64,000 bases of DNA, from contig NZ_AP024903.1 of NCBI RefSeq assembly GCF_024347095.1, positions 992,001 to 1,056,000 of the forward strand, read 5' to 3'. The stretch comes from Vibrio rhizosphaerae (GTDB lineage: Bacteria; Pseudomonadota; Gammaproteobacteria; Enterobacterales; Vibrionaceae). Of this stretch, positions 35,685 to 44,646 are shown one piece after another (the stretch's first letter is position 1; the number at the start of each line of letters is the position of its first letter). A program made the position numbers and the translations under genes. Below the pieces are notes generated by a model that made no database searches, was not told the DNA's origin, and was given only the letters and a program-made list of their open reading frames with translations.

Positions 35685-36775
35685 ACTAGGGTGCTATCTT
35701 CCCGCGACAAACCCGTTCCGTCATCTCCCGTAATTTGTCCACTTCACTTTGTAAATACGTCAGCTCTTCGGCGGTGATTTCGTAATGTTCGGAATAGCGG
35801 GCATCGATGTAGGCGCGTTTGAGGCGCTGGAAGCTGCGACGGTGGAACTTGTTTTCCATCGGGAATAACTCGGCAAAGGCCGGGTCTTGCTGGGCGCACA
35901 TCGAGCGCAGGCTTTCAATATTGTGGGTTTTGGGCAGATAGTTGGTACACACTAATAGGGTGCAAGCAAAAAAGCGTTCGGTGGCTTGGTGAAGCATGAA
36001 TGCTGAGAGATTCAAGTCTTTGTTCTCGAACATAATTTTGAAATATTTTTCATGTTGTTCAGCACTTTCAAACCAGTGGCTAAAGTGTTTACTGGCAATT
36101 GCCACTCGCTCTGACTCACTTAAATTCCCCGGCATGGGCAGTTCCCGCTTATCGGCACTGAACAGTTCAATACCCTGTTCCCGAATATCTTTAAAGAAGT
36201 AGTGACCTTGCTGGAGTTGCTGATGGACTTCATTGAGCGTGTGGACGATCAAGCCGAGCGGGGCGGAGTTAACCCGACGCGCGATCTGCTCTTCGGCACT
36301 GTGCCACACCGCGTACTCTTCGACCAATGACGAGCGGTTGACGATCACCAGAATATCGTAATCGCTGATATAACCGTTGGGGCGGTCACTGACCCATGTC
36401 CCTTTGGCATGGCTGCCAAACAGGATAATTTTAAGGATCCGAAACTCAGCTTTACTGCCATTTTTGTTGCGTAAGAAATCATCCAGCGTATCGCGTAATA
36501 CGGTGGTGATGGTATGAAGTTCTTGTTGCTTCCGCTCCGGGAGGTGGTCGAGTGCTGTTTTCATCGCGGTTATCCTACTATGAGCCGGAGGGAAAACAAA
36601 CCGTTACCGCATCGTTCGGTGTTGTTTTTGTTGATGATTTGCGGTTTTGTCATGGTGATACCCGGCTGTGATTTGATGTCGGTATCGTGAGCGATTTTGG
36701 TGGCGGTGGCGATATACGCAGGGGCACTTTGCGACACAATTCAGGAAAAATCATACTTTTCTAATGCTTGTGGGG
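35685..36775. repeat. Long direct repeat, copy B (~1.09 kb)
   Basis: Same content and orientation as 24420-25510, offset 11,265. The diverged core lies at about 36003-36125. To the right of it, 36776-37063 is A/T-rich with no gene before the hydrolase. Recombination between copies A and B would remove the effector and RM genes as one piece and leave one repeat behind. Confidence 0.92.
35686..36564 (-). CDS. Nucleotidyltransferase-HEPN fusion protein, copy B
   Basis: 292 residues, same layout as copy A: GSHAKGTW...DYD nucleotidyltransferase and HEPN domain. Residues 1-~150 and ~195-292 are nearly identical to copy A, while the first HEPN helices differ strongly: SERVAIASKHFSHWFESAEQ and FENKDLNLSAFMLHQATERF, versus ESRSIAAKHFKRWFANAESF and REDYPIAAFELHQATERL. 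Equal length in both copies means the swap is collinear. This may change partner or substrate recognition. Both genes look intact. Confidence 0.85.
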   Translation of the reverse strand: MKTALDHLPERKQQELHTITTVLRDTLDDFLRNKNGSKAEFRILKIILFGSHAKGTWVSDRPNGYISDYDILVIVNRSSLVEEYAVWHSAEEQIARRVNSAPLGLIVHTLNEVHQQLQQGHYFFKDIREQGIELFSADKRELPMPGNLSESERVAIASKHFSHWFESAEQHEKYFKIMFENKDLNLSAFMLHQATERFFACTLLVCTNYLPKTHNIESLRSMCAQQDPAFAELFPMENKFHRRSFQRLKRAYIDARYSEHYEITAEELTYLQSEVDKLREMTERVCRGKIAP

Positions 36776-37063
36776 GATGGATTGTGCTGGCGCTGGGAGG
36801 CAGCCGGATACCTATCTTGAATATGAAAACATCAAAAATATCAATATCTGTCTGATGAATTTTACCTTCGAAGCCAGATTATTAGCCCCTTAACAACATG
36901 ATTTAAACTGTAAACCGCATGCATAACGCCGAGTGATACCAGATAAATCAGCTTAAATTGACCTTCAATAATATGAATCATGGGTATATCAAAAATATTA
37001 ATAAATTCAATGTGTTTATTTAACTGATGTGCCCGCTGAATATTTGTCAGGTGGAAAGTATAT

Positions 37064-38350
37064 ATGAAACTACATGTTTTTTATAACGGTACAGACTCTA
37101 ATTATGAAAGAGATTTTAGAGAGGAAGGTCGTTTCATCCATGGTGAAATTGTGTCACGTTTTGGAAAGTATGCCAAAGACGCTGATGGGCAAATTAACAA
37201 TGTATTGCGTATCAATGGGGTCGGTGGTAGTAAAGGCGGAAATACTGTATCAAGTGGACTCGGTACAGCTTTTGGCGTGCAAATGAGAAGCGATGTACAA
37301 GCTATTGTTACATTTGTCATGAATACAAGAACAACCATGGAAGCGGCGCTTGAACACGGACACAGCCATGATACTGAGCTCGTTGTTACGATGATGGGGT
37401 GGAGTCGAGGAGGGATTGGCTGTATTTATGCGGCTCACATGGTGTCAAAAGTTTGGACCGAACTGGATAAATTCGACCGCCCGTCGATTACTCTCGACAT
37501 AAAAGTCGTAGCAATGGATCCTGTATCTGGGCTCGGTACCAATGTGCGAGCGCTAGATATGGGCTGGTTGGATCTTGCTGCTATGTCAGCCGTGACGTGG
37601 TTATCCAGTTATACACATCAGTTTGGCGAAACGGTTGTCAAGAATTTGAAGCTGCTCAACAGTAAACTGGTTAATTGGTGGGAACTTCCTGAACATGTCA
37701 CTGAATATCATGGCTTTTATGCTCATGACGAACGTTCGGTTGGTTTTGCTACCACTATGCCGTCTATGACTGGTCTTGTTAATAACCGAAGCTTCCACCT
37801 TTATGGCGTTCCTGGTACACATTCAACTTTGGTTGGGAATCTATATCCTTACGGTGGCGGAAAGGCTGCAGAAGATGGTGCGCCTTCTCAGGTCGGATTA
37901 CACATTTACCGTTCAGTGGTGAGAAAGGTCGCTAAGTTGATGCATGGTTGGCATGTTGAGTTTCATGCAGATTATGTCGGGTGGTTACAATCACTCAATA
38001 TTAATGAAAACCTCACGATTGCAGTACCGCATGAGATCACTTTAGAAGCGTTGGCGCATTACAAATCTCAAGCGCAACTTGTCTCTATCGTACCAAGCTT
38101 TTTAAATCCCTTAAATCAAAAGGATGTCGGGCCGTTCACAGATGGACGAGGGGTTTATATCGGCGGGAACAAACAAGATCGGAAGTGGAGACCAGCAAGC
38201 TCTCTGACACAATTTATGAATGAAAGTAACTCCAAATCAGCCGTAGATACTATGTGGCAGTGGATTGTGGGAAGCGAGACAAAACTGGAAAAGCTCGGTA
38301 GTCATATACAAGCGCATGATTATAATTTTGCGGTTTCTGATTGGGATTGA
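37064..38350 (+). CDS. Alpha/beta hydrolase, DUF2235/Tle-like putative lipase effector
   Basis: 428 residues; RBS AGGTGG upstream. Starts MKLHVFYNGTDSNY, similar to the opening strand of DUF2235 proteins. The nucleophile elbow GxSxG is GWSRGG at about residue 110. A likely acid lies in VVAMDPVSGLG and a histidine in GVPGTHSTLVGN, giving a Ser-Asp-His triad in the right order. No signal peptide. DUF2235 includes Tle1 phospholipase effectors of T6SS, so an antibacterial lipase is plausible. The gene is A/T-richer than the core genes and sits beside the repeat island. Confidence 0.65.
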   Translation: MKLHVFYNGTDSNYERDFREEGRFIHGEIVSRFGKYAKDADGQINNVLRINGVGGSKGGNTVSSGLGTAFGVQMRSDVQAIVTFVMNTRTTMEAALEHGHSHDTELVVTMMGWSRGGIGCIYAAHMVSKVWTELDKFDRPSITLDIKVVAMDPVSGLGTNVRALDMGWLDLAAMSAVTWLSSYTHQFGETVVKNLKLLNSKLVNWWELPEHVTEYHGFYAHDERSVGFATTMPSMTGLVNNRSFHLYGVPGTHSTLVGNLYPYGGGKAAEDGAPSQVGLHIYRSVVRKVAKLMHGWHVEFHADYVGWLQSLNINENLTIAVPHEITLEALAHYKSQAQLVSIVPSFLNPLNQKDVGPFTDGRGVYIGGNKQDRKWRPASSLTQFMNESNSKSAVDTMWQWIVGSETKLEKLGSHIQAHDYNFAVSDWD

Positions 38351-38355
38351 GGTGT

Positions 38356-38535
38356 ATGATGGCAACGCTTGATAAAGAATTGTGTAAACTTTCCCATAAC
38401 ACAATTCTTTATCATATCAGTGAAGGCCATTGCAAAAAAACGATATATCTGATGATAGCTCTCCCTATAATCGATTTAATTCGGATAATATGTACGAAGT
38501 TGAAAATTATAGGGAATCTAAATAAAAATGGATAA
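38356..38535 (+). CDS. Possible small protein after the hydrolase (doubtful)
   Basis: 59 codons from the ATG at 38356, preceded by GAGGTG and starting 6 bases after the hydrolase stop. It has one hydrophobic stretch (IYLMIALPIIDLIRIIC). A small partner or immunity protein would fit this place. Against it: a perfect 15-bp inverted repeat fills codons 6-19, which may mean the segment is a terminator or mobile-element end rather than coding. Confidence 0.35.
   Translation: MMATLDKELCKLSHNTILYHISEGHCKKTIYLMIALPIIDLIRIICTKLKIIGNLNKNG
38371..38413. terminator. Perfect 15-bp inverted repeat (possible hairpin)
   Basis: GATAAAGAATTGTGT (38371-38385) and ACACAATTCTTTATC (38399-38413) pair without mismatch around a 13-base loop. 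No T-run follows, so it is not a classic intrinsic terminator. It could act in termination, RNA stability, or as a protein-binding dyad. Confidence 0.5.
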
Positions 38536-39266
38536 AGTCATTCAAATATCAGATATACATTTTTGTATTGAAGACAAAAATCACGATTCAAGGAAAAATC
38601 TATCCTTAGTATTAAATAAACAGTTTATATAATGAATATATTTTAGTGCTTTCTGGCGATCTGGTCATGAAAGCTGATAAATCTCATTATATTGAACTTT
38701 ATCAATATATAAGAACTTTTACTCACAATCCAATATATGCTATTCCCGGTAATCATGATGATATAGTCTTAATGCAGGAGTTAGCGACACAAGAAAATTT
38801 ATTTAAAATTCATGATGTTATACAAATATGTGGCAATGATGTTATTTTCTTGGATTCTAGTGAAAAAGGAGAATATCTAGGCGGAGGAAAGATCGATATT
38901 GCTTATTTTGAAACGATAAAGTCTAAGCTTAGAGAGAATTCGAATAAGATCATCTTCATTCATCATCCACCTTTTAAAATCGGAGCAGATTGGTTTCAGA
39001 AGATATGTCTTGATAATGGTGATTTATTGATGAAATCGATATCGGAAATAAATCATTTAAAATATCTTGCTTATGGACATTGCCATAACTACTTCATAGA
39101 AGAAAGAGAAAATACTATATTTTTATCGTGTCCTTCTTCATGGGTTCAATTTGATCATACTTGTCATGATGAGATCAAGTATGATCAAAAAATAGCAATT
39201 GGATTTAATGTTTTCCATCTGTCCGATGATATTTCTCATCATACGATAACAATATCTGATCATTGA
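38528..39266 (+). pseudogene. Metallophosphoesterase (CpdA/Icc-like), frameshifted
   Basis: The first 33 codons (MDKVIQISDIHFC, with the D-x-H metal motif) end at TAA 38630-38632. The rest continues in another frame from about 38616: LVLSGDLVMK (GD motif), AIPGNHDD (GNHD), FIHHPPFK and YGHCHNYF (GHxH). Removing one T from the TTT at 38624-38626 restores a single ~245-residue frame. All metal-binding motifs of a class III phosphodiesterase survive, so the break looks recent or is a sequencing error. A GTG at 38646 would give a product lacking the first metal site. Confidence 0.8.
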
Positions 39267-39369
39267 TTTATTGGTGGCTGTCCAAATTGATCGTTGGAGT
39301 TCAATTCTAAGAAATTATCGACAATACTCATAAACACCGAATCCGATTGAGCTTGTTCCAGACAAGAAA

Positions 39370-39391
39370 AAAGACGCCCGAGGGCGTCTTT
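39370..39391. terminator. Bidirectional intrinsic terminator
   Basis: AAAGACGCCC / GGGCGTCTTT, a 10-bp stem with a 2-base gap, preceded by A-runs and followed by T's. It closes the phosphodiesterase region and lies just left of the att-like sequence. Confidence 0.8.
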
Positions 39392-39405
39392 AAGCTTTGA
39401 TTTGT

Positions 39406-39422
39406 GCTGGCGGCATCTGAAC
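39406..39422. other. ssrA-3'-like sequence (possible att remnant)
   Basis: GCTGGCGG then TGAAC matches 14 of 17 positions of the 3' end of ssrA at 42644-42660 on the same strand. Integration at ssrA duplicates this 3' end, so this may be the far end of a small island. The match is short and imperfect. The 39267-39663 gap otherwise holds a terminator, the paired CTTGGTAC boxes and presumably the methyltransferase promoter. Confidence 0.4.
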
Positions 39423-39474
39423 TGTAATTCTAATATGTTGTTTTATATTGATTAAGTTTAGTTTGAGTTTTTGT

Positions 39475-39517
39475 CTTGGTACTTATCTTGGTACTAAAAT
39501 GTCTCGTTACTTGGTAG
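39475..39517. repeat. Paired CTTGGTAC boxes, left end
   Basis: CTTGGTAC at 39475 and 39487 (12-base step) and CTTGGTAG at 39510. The same pair with the same step occurs at 42503 and 42515, next to ssrA. The layout resembles arm-type integrase sites inside both ends of an integrated element. Confidence 0.65.
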
Positions 39518-39663
39518 TAATAAATTTTTGTCATTGTGAAGTTGGCACGTTATATCAACAGTAGCTTCTGGGCGGCCAACTCTATATAAAGTACGATTTT
39601 CTTCCTCCCCAGTACTTCAGTTTTTAGTTTATATGATTGTTAAGGCATATCCTCACGAGTAAT

Positions 39664-42156
39664 ATGTCAGGATCTAAGCGTGTGAATAAAGCTACTTATA
39701 AAATGTCTTCGAATCTAAACCTTCAAGAACTTAATACAATTCTATGGAAAGCCGCCTCACTGCTTCGAGGAAGAGCAAATCTCTCAAATGTTAAGGATCA
39801 GTTTCTAAGGCTTGTCTTCATCAAGCGCTTGTCTGATTCATTCGAGGAGATCGAAGAACAACAAATTCAGCTGTTGTTAAACGATGGATATTCAGAAGAT
39901 GAAGCAGAGAAACTGTCAGAAAAAATTGCAGCAGATCAGTGCGGATTTCGTATACCTAAAACCATTAGGTGGTCAAAAATTGAGAATTTAGAAAGCGATT
40001 TGGAAATCGCTCATATGCTCAACGATATTTGTTATGGAATTGAACGAGGTACTAAGGAGCTTGAAGGGGTACTAACAGCTATCGATTTTATCCCAGAAAC
40101 AAGTTCCAGAAATAACCCTCTGAAGGAGATGATTTATTATCTATCTGACTTCACTCTTAGTGACAATTACTTAACTAGCCCCGATGTCTTTTCATATGCC
40201 TTTGAGTGGTTAATAAAAAAGTTTGCAGATGAGTCAGGGAAGAAAGCGGGTGAGTTTTATACACCTAATGAGGTTGTACGACTTTTAGTCGGAATTCTGA
40301 AGCCCGAGAAGGGAATGTCCCTTTATGACCCAACTTGTGGTGCAGGGGGGATGCTCATACAAGCTTGTAATTCGCTAAAAGAACGAGAAGTAAATTTAGA
40401 TAGTTTTTCGCTATATGGACAAGAGATAAACCGCAATACTTGGGCTATCTGTAAGATGAACATGTTCTTGCACGGTGCACTAAATGCAGATGTAAGGCTA
40501 GGTGATACGTTACTAGAACCGAAGCATGTTACAGAGGGAAGTTTAGCGAAGTTTGATATAGCCGTAGCTAACCCACCGTATAATGTAAAGATTCATGAAA
40601 TTGACGTTTTCTGGTATGACCGCTATAACCGCTTTTATTATGGCGTTCCGCCCAAAAGCTCCGCAGATCTTGCTTTCTTGCAACATATGATTTCTAGCCT
40701 GAATGAGCATGGTCAGGCAGGAATGATTTTGCCCAATGGCGCATTATCCAGAGGAAATGGCGAGAGAAGTATACGTGAAGGAATACTAAGAGACGACTTG
40801 GTAGAGGCGGTAGTTAGTTTACCTCCCGGTCTTTTTTATGGGACTGGCATTCCTACCAGTATTGTGATCATAAACAAAAACAAACAACGTCAACGTAAGC
40901 ATAAAGTTTTGTTTGTTGACGCGTCGCAAGATTTCTTTTCGAAAAGGCAGATGAATGTCTTGCGAGAAGACGATATCCATAAAATTGTTTGCTCATTTGA
41001 GAAGTTCGAATCGGTAGGTACGTTTTGTAAAGTTGTTTCAGTTGATGACATTTTGTCTAAAAACTCCAACTTAAACACTACACATTATGTGAACAATTCT
41101 CCGGTAATTCGGGAGATAGACGCCCTTATGAGCCATCATGAAGGCTTTGAGCGTGTACCTCTCTCAAATAAAAAGCTCGTGAAGTCAGTCAGTATTGCTT
41201 CGGCAGTAGATGACTTAGATGAATCAAATACGATTTATTTTAAGAGGATTAGGCCTGAGGTAGGGGCGATATTGTTAAGCTTAAAAGGTCCAAATGCCCC
41301 TAAAGGAAAATTTATTCAGGTTAGGTTTTGTAAGGAGAAACTGCTGTCTGAATATGCAAAGTTATTCTTTGAATCTGAACTTGGACGAAAAATGTTGAGT
41401 CAAATTCCTACAGGAACGAGTATTCAATCACTTAGTGCAAGCTCTATTCGATCCTTAAGCATTCCCATTCCTAAGCCAGATGTTCAACTCGAAGTCATAA
41501 AGGTGGCATCAAAGTTAGAAATAGCGCGAGAACAAATTGAAGAGTTCTTTAAGAAGTTGACCACTGAACCTAAGAAATATAAATCCATCGAAGATAGTAC
41601 TGATGAAATGGTGTTCAGGCTTTCGGCGCTAAGTGATGTTAAGCATCTACAGCATTTAATTTCTCTTGGTGAGACTCGCCAAATGGAGTTTAAACAATCA
41701 TTTTTTGCCAATGTAGACAAGCTTCGTGATGAATCGAAGAAAGTAGAGAAAAATCGTGATGTACAAGCTGAAATCATAAAAGACATTGTTTCGTTCTTGA
41801 ATACGGAAGGTGGGATTCTGCTTATAGGTGTCAATGATAAAGGAAAGGTGACAGGTGTAGACATAGAACAGAAACGTTTTGGGTTTAAGAAGATGGACAA
41901 TTATTTTCAAGAATTAGGAGCACAGCTAGCATCGCGAATTAGTGCTGATTACGCCCAGTACTGCCAATTGACCGAGGTACCATTTGACGGAAAAACAGTA
42001 GTACGTATTGATTGCCTACCAGCACCTGCCCCAATGTTTTTAGACAACAGCAAGTTTTACATTAGAACAGACACATCTTCGCCTGAACTAACAGGTGTTG
42101 AAATGTTAAGATACATACAGAATCACTTTAAAGTAGCACTAACAAATGACCAATAA
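39664..42156 (+). CDS. DNA adenine methyltransferase fused to specificity segment and AlbA_2 (Schlafen) domain
   Basis: 830 residues from the ATG at 39664; starts at 39637 (TTG) or 39703 are possible. Residues ~15-110 are the HsdM N-terminal helical domain. The N6-methylase domain follows: [16 protein letters not shown] (~195), [12 protein letters not shown] (motif I), NPPY (motif IV, ~302), then a TRD-like half-specificity region (~480-650). The last ~160 residues are an AlbA_2/Schlafen domain: [40 protein letters not shown]. HsdM proteins normally stop after the methylase. Such a methyltransferase plus putative ATP/nucleic-acid-binding AlbA_2 chain suggests a defence or epigenetic switch. 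I know of no characterised example. Confidence 0.82.
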   Translation: MSGSKRVNKATYKMSSNLNLQELNTILWKAASLLRGRANLSNVKDQFLRLVFIKRLSDSFEEIEEQQIQLLLNDGYSEDEAEKLSEKIAADQCGFRIPKTIRWSKIENLESDLEIAHMLNDICYGIERGTKELEGVLTAIDFIPETSSRNNPLKEMIYYLSDFTLSDNYLTSPDVFSYAFEWLIKKFADESGKKAGEFYTPNEVVRLLVGILKPEKGMSLYDPTCGAGGMLIQACNSLKEREVNLDSFSLYGQEINRNTWAICKMNMFLHGALNADVRLGDTLLEPKHVTEGSLAKFDIAVANPPYNVKIHEIDVFWYDRYNRFYYGVPPKSSADLAFLQHMISSLNEHGQAGMILPNGALSRGNGERSIREGILRDDLVEAVVSLPPGLFYGTGIPTSIVIINKNKQRQRKHKVLFVDASQDFFSKRQMNVLREDDIHKIVCSFEKFESVGTFCKVVSVDDILSKNSNLNTTHYVNNSPVIREIDALMSHHEGFERVPLSNKKLVKSVSIASAVDDLDESNTIYFKRIRPEVGAILLSLKGPNAPKGKFIQVRFCKEKLLSEYAKLFFESELGRKMLSQIPTGTSIQSLSASSIRSLSIPIPKPDVQLEVIKVASKLEIAREQIEEFFKKLTTEPKKYKSIEDSTDEMVFRLSALSDVKHLQHLISLGETRQMEFKQSFFANVDKLRDESKKVEKNRDVQAEIIKDIVSFLNTEGGILLIGVNDKGKVTGVDIEQKRFGFKKMDNYFQELGAQLASRISADYAQYCQLTEVPFDGKTVVRIDCLPAPAPMFLDNSKFYIRTDTSSPELTGVEMLRYIQNHFKVALTNDQ

Positions 42157-42436
42157 ACTCACCCTCCAGCAGCTTGAATCTTTCCTATGGGAAACCGCTG
42201 ATATCCTTCGTGGCAACATGGATGCCTCTGAATTTAAAGACTATATTTTTGGCATGATGTTCTTAAAGCGAATGTCGGATGCGTTTGAAGAAGAGCAAGA
42301 GAAAGTCATTCAGTACTACCTAGGTAAAGGTAAAACACAAGCGCAAGCAGAAGAGTTAGCAGATGATGAAGATGAGTACGATAGTACCTTCTACATCGAG
42401 ACTGTTCATTATTCTGTGTCACGCCCATTTTTATAA
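42146..42436 (+). pseudogene. hsdM: Truncated second hsdM
   Basis: Starts inside the last codons of the fusion gene (11-base overlap). Encodes the first ~85-90 residues of a type I methylase ([41 protein letters not shown], seen in two parts). After about 42395 (STFYIE) the similarity stops, where HsdM would continue into the methylase domain, and the frame ends 36 bases later. The rest was lost where the island meets the ssrA flank. The overlap shows that the fusion gene once led an operon with a second methylase. Confidence 0.85.
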
Positions 42437-42474
42437 ATCCAGGTATGGGGTTGAGGGGTACTAAACCAAACTTA

Positions 42475-42526
42475 GTACCAAGATGCTTAGTACTAAACTC
42501 ACCTTGGTACATAGCTTGGTACCAAG
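42475..42526. repeat. CTTGGTAC boxes, ssrA-proximal end
   Basis: CTTGGTAC at 42503 and 42515 in direct orientation, and GTACCAAG (its complement) at 42475 and 42519. With the left-end pair at 39475/39487, seven exact or near-exact copies cluster within 150 bases of the two ends of a ~3 kb segment. The 42437-42566 gap holds nothing else. Confidence 0.65.
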
Positions 42527-42566
42527 TTTTACGAATCTAGTAAAACAATCTCGAACATTATAGATA

Positions 42567-42604
42567 CAAAAAGCCCCGCTAGGCTAGGAGCTTAGCGGGG
42601 CTTT
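42567..42604 (-). terminator. ssrA terminator
   Basis: AAAGCCCCGCTA and TAGCGGGGCTTT form a 12-bp stem with an 11-base loop; on the minus strand it is followed by TTTTGTAT. It lies ~33 bases after the mature 3' end of tmRNA. Confidence 0.9.
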
Positions 42605-42636
42605 CAAACGTTCTAGAACGTCTTCGTATACGAATT

Positions 42637-43002
42637 TGGTGGAGCTGGCGGGAGTTGAACCCGCGTCCGAAAATCATTCATCTTTGGTACTACATGCTTA
42701 GTCGATCTTTAATTTCACTACCACCTGCGAACCGACACGCGAATGAATAGCTAACCTGAATTATCTCTTACGCTTCATCCCTCAGGTGGGGGAATCCACG
42801 CCAGCTTGTTTTGGTTTGACCATCTGAACTCCCCGTCCTACAAGCAGAGGCTAGGGCAGATGGGCTCTCAGCAGGTTATTAAGCTGCTAGTGCGTAGTTT
42901 TCGTCGTTTGCGACTATTTTTTTGCGGTTTGTTAACGAGGCCTACCGCACCTCGGCATGCACCTCAGACTGCAAAATTCCCGTCGAATCCTGAATCAGCC
43001 CC
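42637..43002 (-). ncRNA. ssrA: tmRNA
   Basis: The 366-nt gene runs on the minus strand from GGGGCUGAUUCAGGAUUCG at 43002 to a CCA end at 42637; its 3' part is the T-arm-like GGUUCAACUCCCGCC. The tag frame reads ANDENYALAA followed by two stop codons (about 42877-42910). With SmpB (encoded just upstream on the same strand) it frees stalled ribosomes and tags their products for proteolysis. Its 3' end faces the accessory region on the left and is a known island integration site in Vibrio. Confidence 0.97.
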
Positions 43003-43070
43003 AGAGGTAGAGTGTGCATACTACCAGAATTGTTCCTAGTGTCTAGTGCTGCACAATCATATGGTTAAGT

Positions 43071-43550
43071 TTAGCGCAACGCGCTTTTCATGACGCGGTC
43101 TTTTTGGCGTTGCCAGTCTCGGTCTTTGACTGTATCCCGCTTGTCATGCAGTTTCTTACCTTTCGCGACTCCGATTTTTATTTTGACCCATGAGCGAGAC
43201 CAATACAGCGACAGCGCTGTGAGGGTCATTCCTTCACGGTTGATTCGGCCAAATAAATTATCGAGCTCCCGACGTGAGAGCAGGAGTTTGCGCACCCGGG
43301 TCGGGTTGGCAATCACATGTGTTGACGCTTGTTGCAGCGGAATGATGCTCATGCCAGAGATAAATGCTTCTCCGTCACGCAAGAACACATAACTTTCTGC
43401 GATATTTGCTTTGCCCTGGCGAAGTGATTTGACTTCCCAGCCCTGAAGCTCCAGACCAGCTTCTATCTCATCTTCGATGAAATATTCGTGGCGAGCTTTT
43501 TTGTTCAGAGCAATCGTGTTGCTCCCTGCTTTTGATTTTTTCTTTGCCAT
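43071..43550 (-). CDS. smpB: SsrA-binding protein
   Basis: 159 residues from the ATG at 43550 (the frame runs on to 43604 without family similarity). Typical Smp[39 protein letters not shown] (seen in parts), HERDRK-LLL-like [14 protein letters not shown], and the basic tail [16 protein letters not shown] that enters the mRNA channel. It binds tmRNA and EF-Tu and delivers tmRNA to stalled ribosomes. 68 bases upstream of ssrA, same strand. Confidence 0.95.
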   Translation of the reverse strand: MAKKKSKAGSNTIALNKKARHEYFIEDEIEAGLELQGWEVKSLRQGKANIAESYVFLRDGEAFISGMSIIPLQQASTHVIANPTRVRKLLLSRRELDNLFGRINREGMTLTALSLYWSRSWVKIKIGVAKGKKLHDKRDTVKDRDWQRQKDRVMKSALR

Positions 43551-43769
43551 AGTGGGGCGTATTATACGGATTGCGTGTAGGTTGGGAAATCCTTTTGTTG
43601 GCATTGGGGCAAAATATACACAATTGACTGATAAATCTGCATTTGTTGTCGTACTGTGGTTGGGGTGGGCCGGTTAGGAAGGTGCCAGCCGGAGATGCTG
43701 ACCTTGAGCTCACTTGTGTATCACAGTAAAATCACAACGCTTGGGTGTAAAGAGGAAGAAGGAGCATCA

Positions 43770-44201
43770 ATGAAGCAGGTGAGTCGTTCTGCACTGGTAT
43801 CGTTTAGCGCTGAGCAGATGTTTAATTTAGTCAATGATGTGATGCGTTATCCTGAGTTTTTGCCGGGGTGTTCCGGTGCAAGAGTGATCGCGTCAGATGC
43901 CGATAAAATGGTCGCTTCTGTTGATGTTTCCAAAGCGGGGATCAGCAAAACGTTTACCACGTCGAATCAGTTAAAGGCGGGTGAAGCAATATTGATGAAC
44001 TTGGTGGACGGGCCGTTTAAAACCCTGCGGGGTGGATGGTACTTTACACCGCTCGATGAATGGGCCTGTAAAGTTGAACTGAAACTTGAATTTGAGTTTT
44101 CCAGTAAGATGATTGAGCTGGCATTCGGTAAGATATTCAATGATCTGACCAATAATATGGTCAATGCTTTCACCAAACGGGCTAAGCAGGTGTATGTATG
44201 A
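43770..44201 (+). CDS. ratA: RatA/YfjG START-domain protein
   Basis: 143 residues from the ATG at 43770 (AGAAGGAG upstream). START/polyketide-cyclase-like fold: [31 protein letters not shown] (in parts) and [15 protein letters not shown]. Known as RatA, reported to block 70S assembly in E. coli, and related to coenzyme Q-binding COQ10. Overlaps rnfH by 4 bases; the pair is divergent from smpB, the standard arrangement. Confidence 0.92.
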   Translation: MKQVSRSALVSFSAEQMFNLVNDVMRYPEFLPGCSGARVIASDADKMVASVDVSKAGISKTFTTSNQLKAGEAILMNLVDGPFKTLRGGWYFTPLDEWACKVELKLEFEFSSKMIELAFGKIFNDLTNNMVNAFTKRAKQVYV

Positions 44202-44509
44202 CAGATGCAGAGCATCGGATTCATGTTGAGGTCGTGTATGCGCTGCCGCATGAACAGCGCGTCTTGTCGTTAGTGGTCTCTCCGGCGATGACGGTCGAAG
44301 AGATTATTCGTCAGTCCGGGGTGTTGAAGATGTATCCTGAAATTGATCTGGCAAAGAATAAAGTCGGGATTTTCAGCCGTCCGGTCAAACTGGATGCAAC
44401 GGTTCGGGACCGGGATCGGATTGAGATTTACCGTCCATTACTGGCCGATCCGAAAGAAATCCGCAGAAAGCGGGCTGAACAGGCCAAAGCTGCTGCAAAA
44501 GCTGAGTGA
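44198..44509 (+). CDS. rnfH: RnfH-family ubiquitin-like protein
   Basis: 103 residues with a beta-grasp pattern: [58 protein letters not shown] (in parts). It is translationally coupled to ratA (ATGA). The family is conserved next to ratA; the molecular role is poorly known. Ends in an Ala/Lys-rich tail. Confidence 0.92.
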   Translation: MTDAEHRIHVEVVYALPHEQRVLSLVVSPAMTVEEIIRQSGVLKMYPEIDLAKNKVGIFSRPVKLDATVRDRDRIEIYRPLLADPKEIRRKRAEQAKAAAKAE

Positions 44510-44596
44510 GTGATGATTTGTACGGATGTGGCAGATTGTTGTCACTCATGACCGCGGCGGATAGCGTCACAAAATGAGTCTGTATGATTTGAATGA

Positions 44597-44625
44597 GAAA
44601 AAGCTCGCATGATGCGAGCTTTTTC
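44597..44625. terminator. Bidirectional terminator between rnfH and bamE
   Basis: GAAAAAGCTCGCAT and its exact complement ATGCGAGCTTTTTC form a 13-bp stem. It serves the convergent rnfH and bamE genes. Confidence 0.92.
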
Positions 44626-44646
44626 TTGTTTGGGATTTGATTCGGT

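Noticed and set aside
24420..36775. Composite transposon bounded by insertion sequences
   Set aside because: The repeats encode no transposase and show no terminal inverted repeats or target duplications.
43656..43769. Longer N-terminus for RatA
   Set aside because: AGAAGGAG directly before the ATG at 43770 and RatA similarity beginning there set the start.
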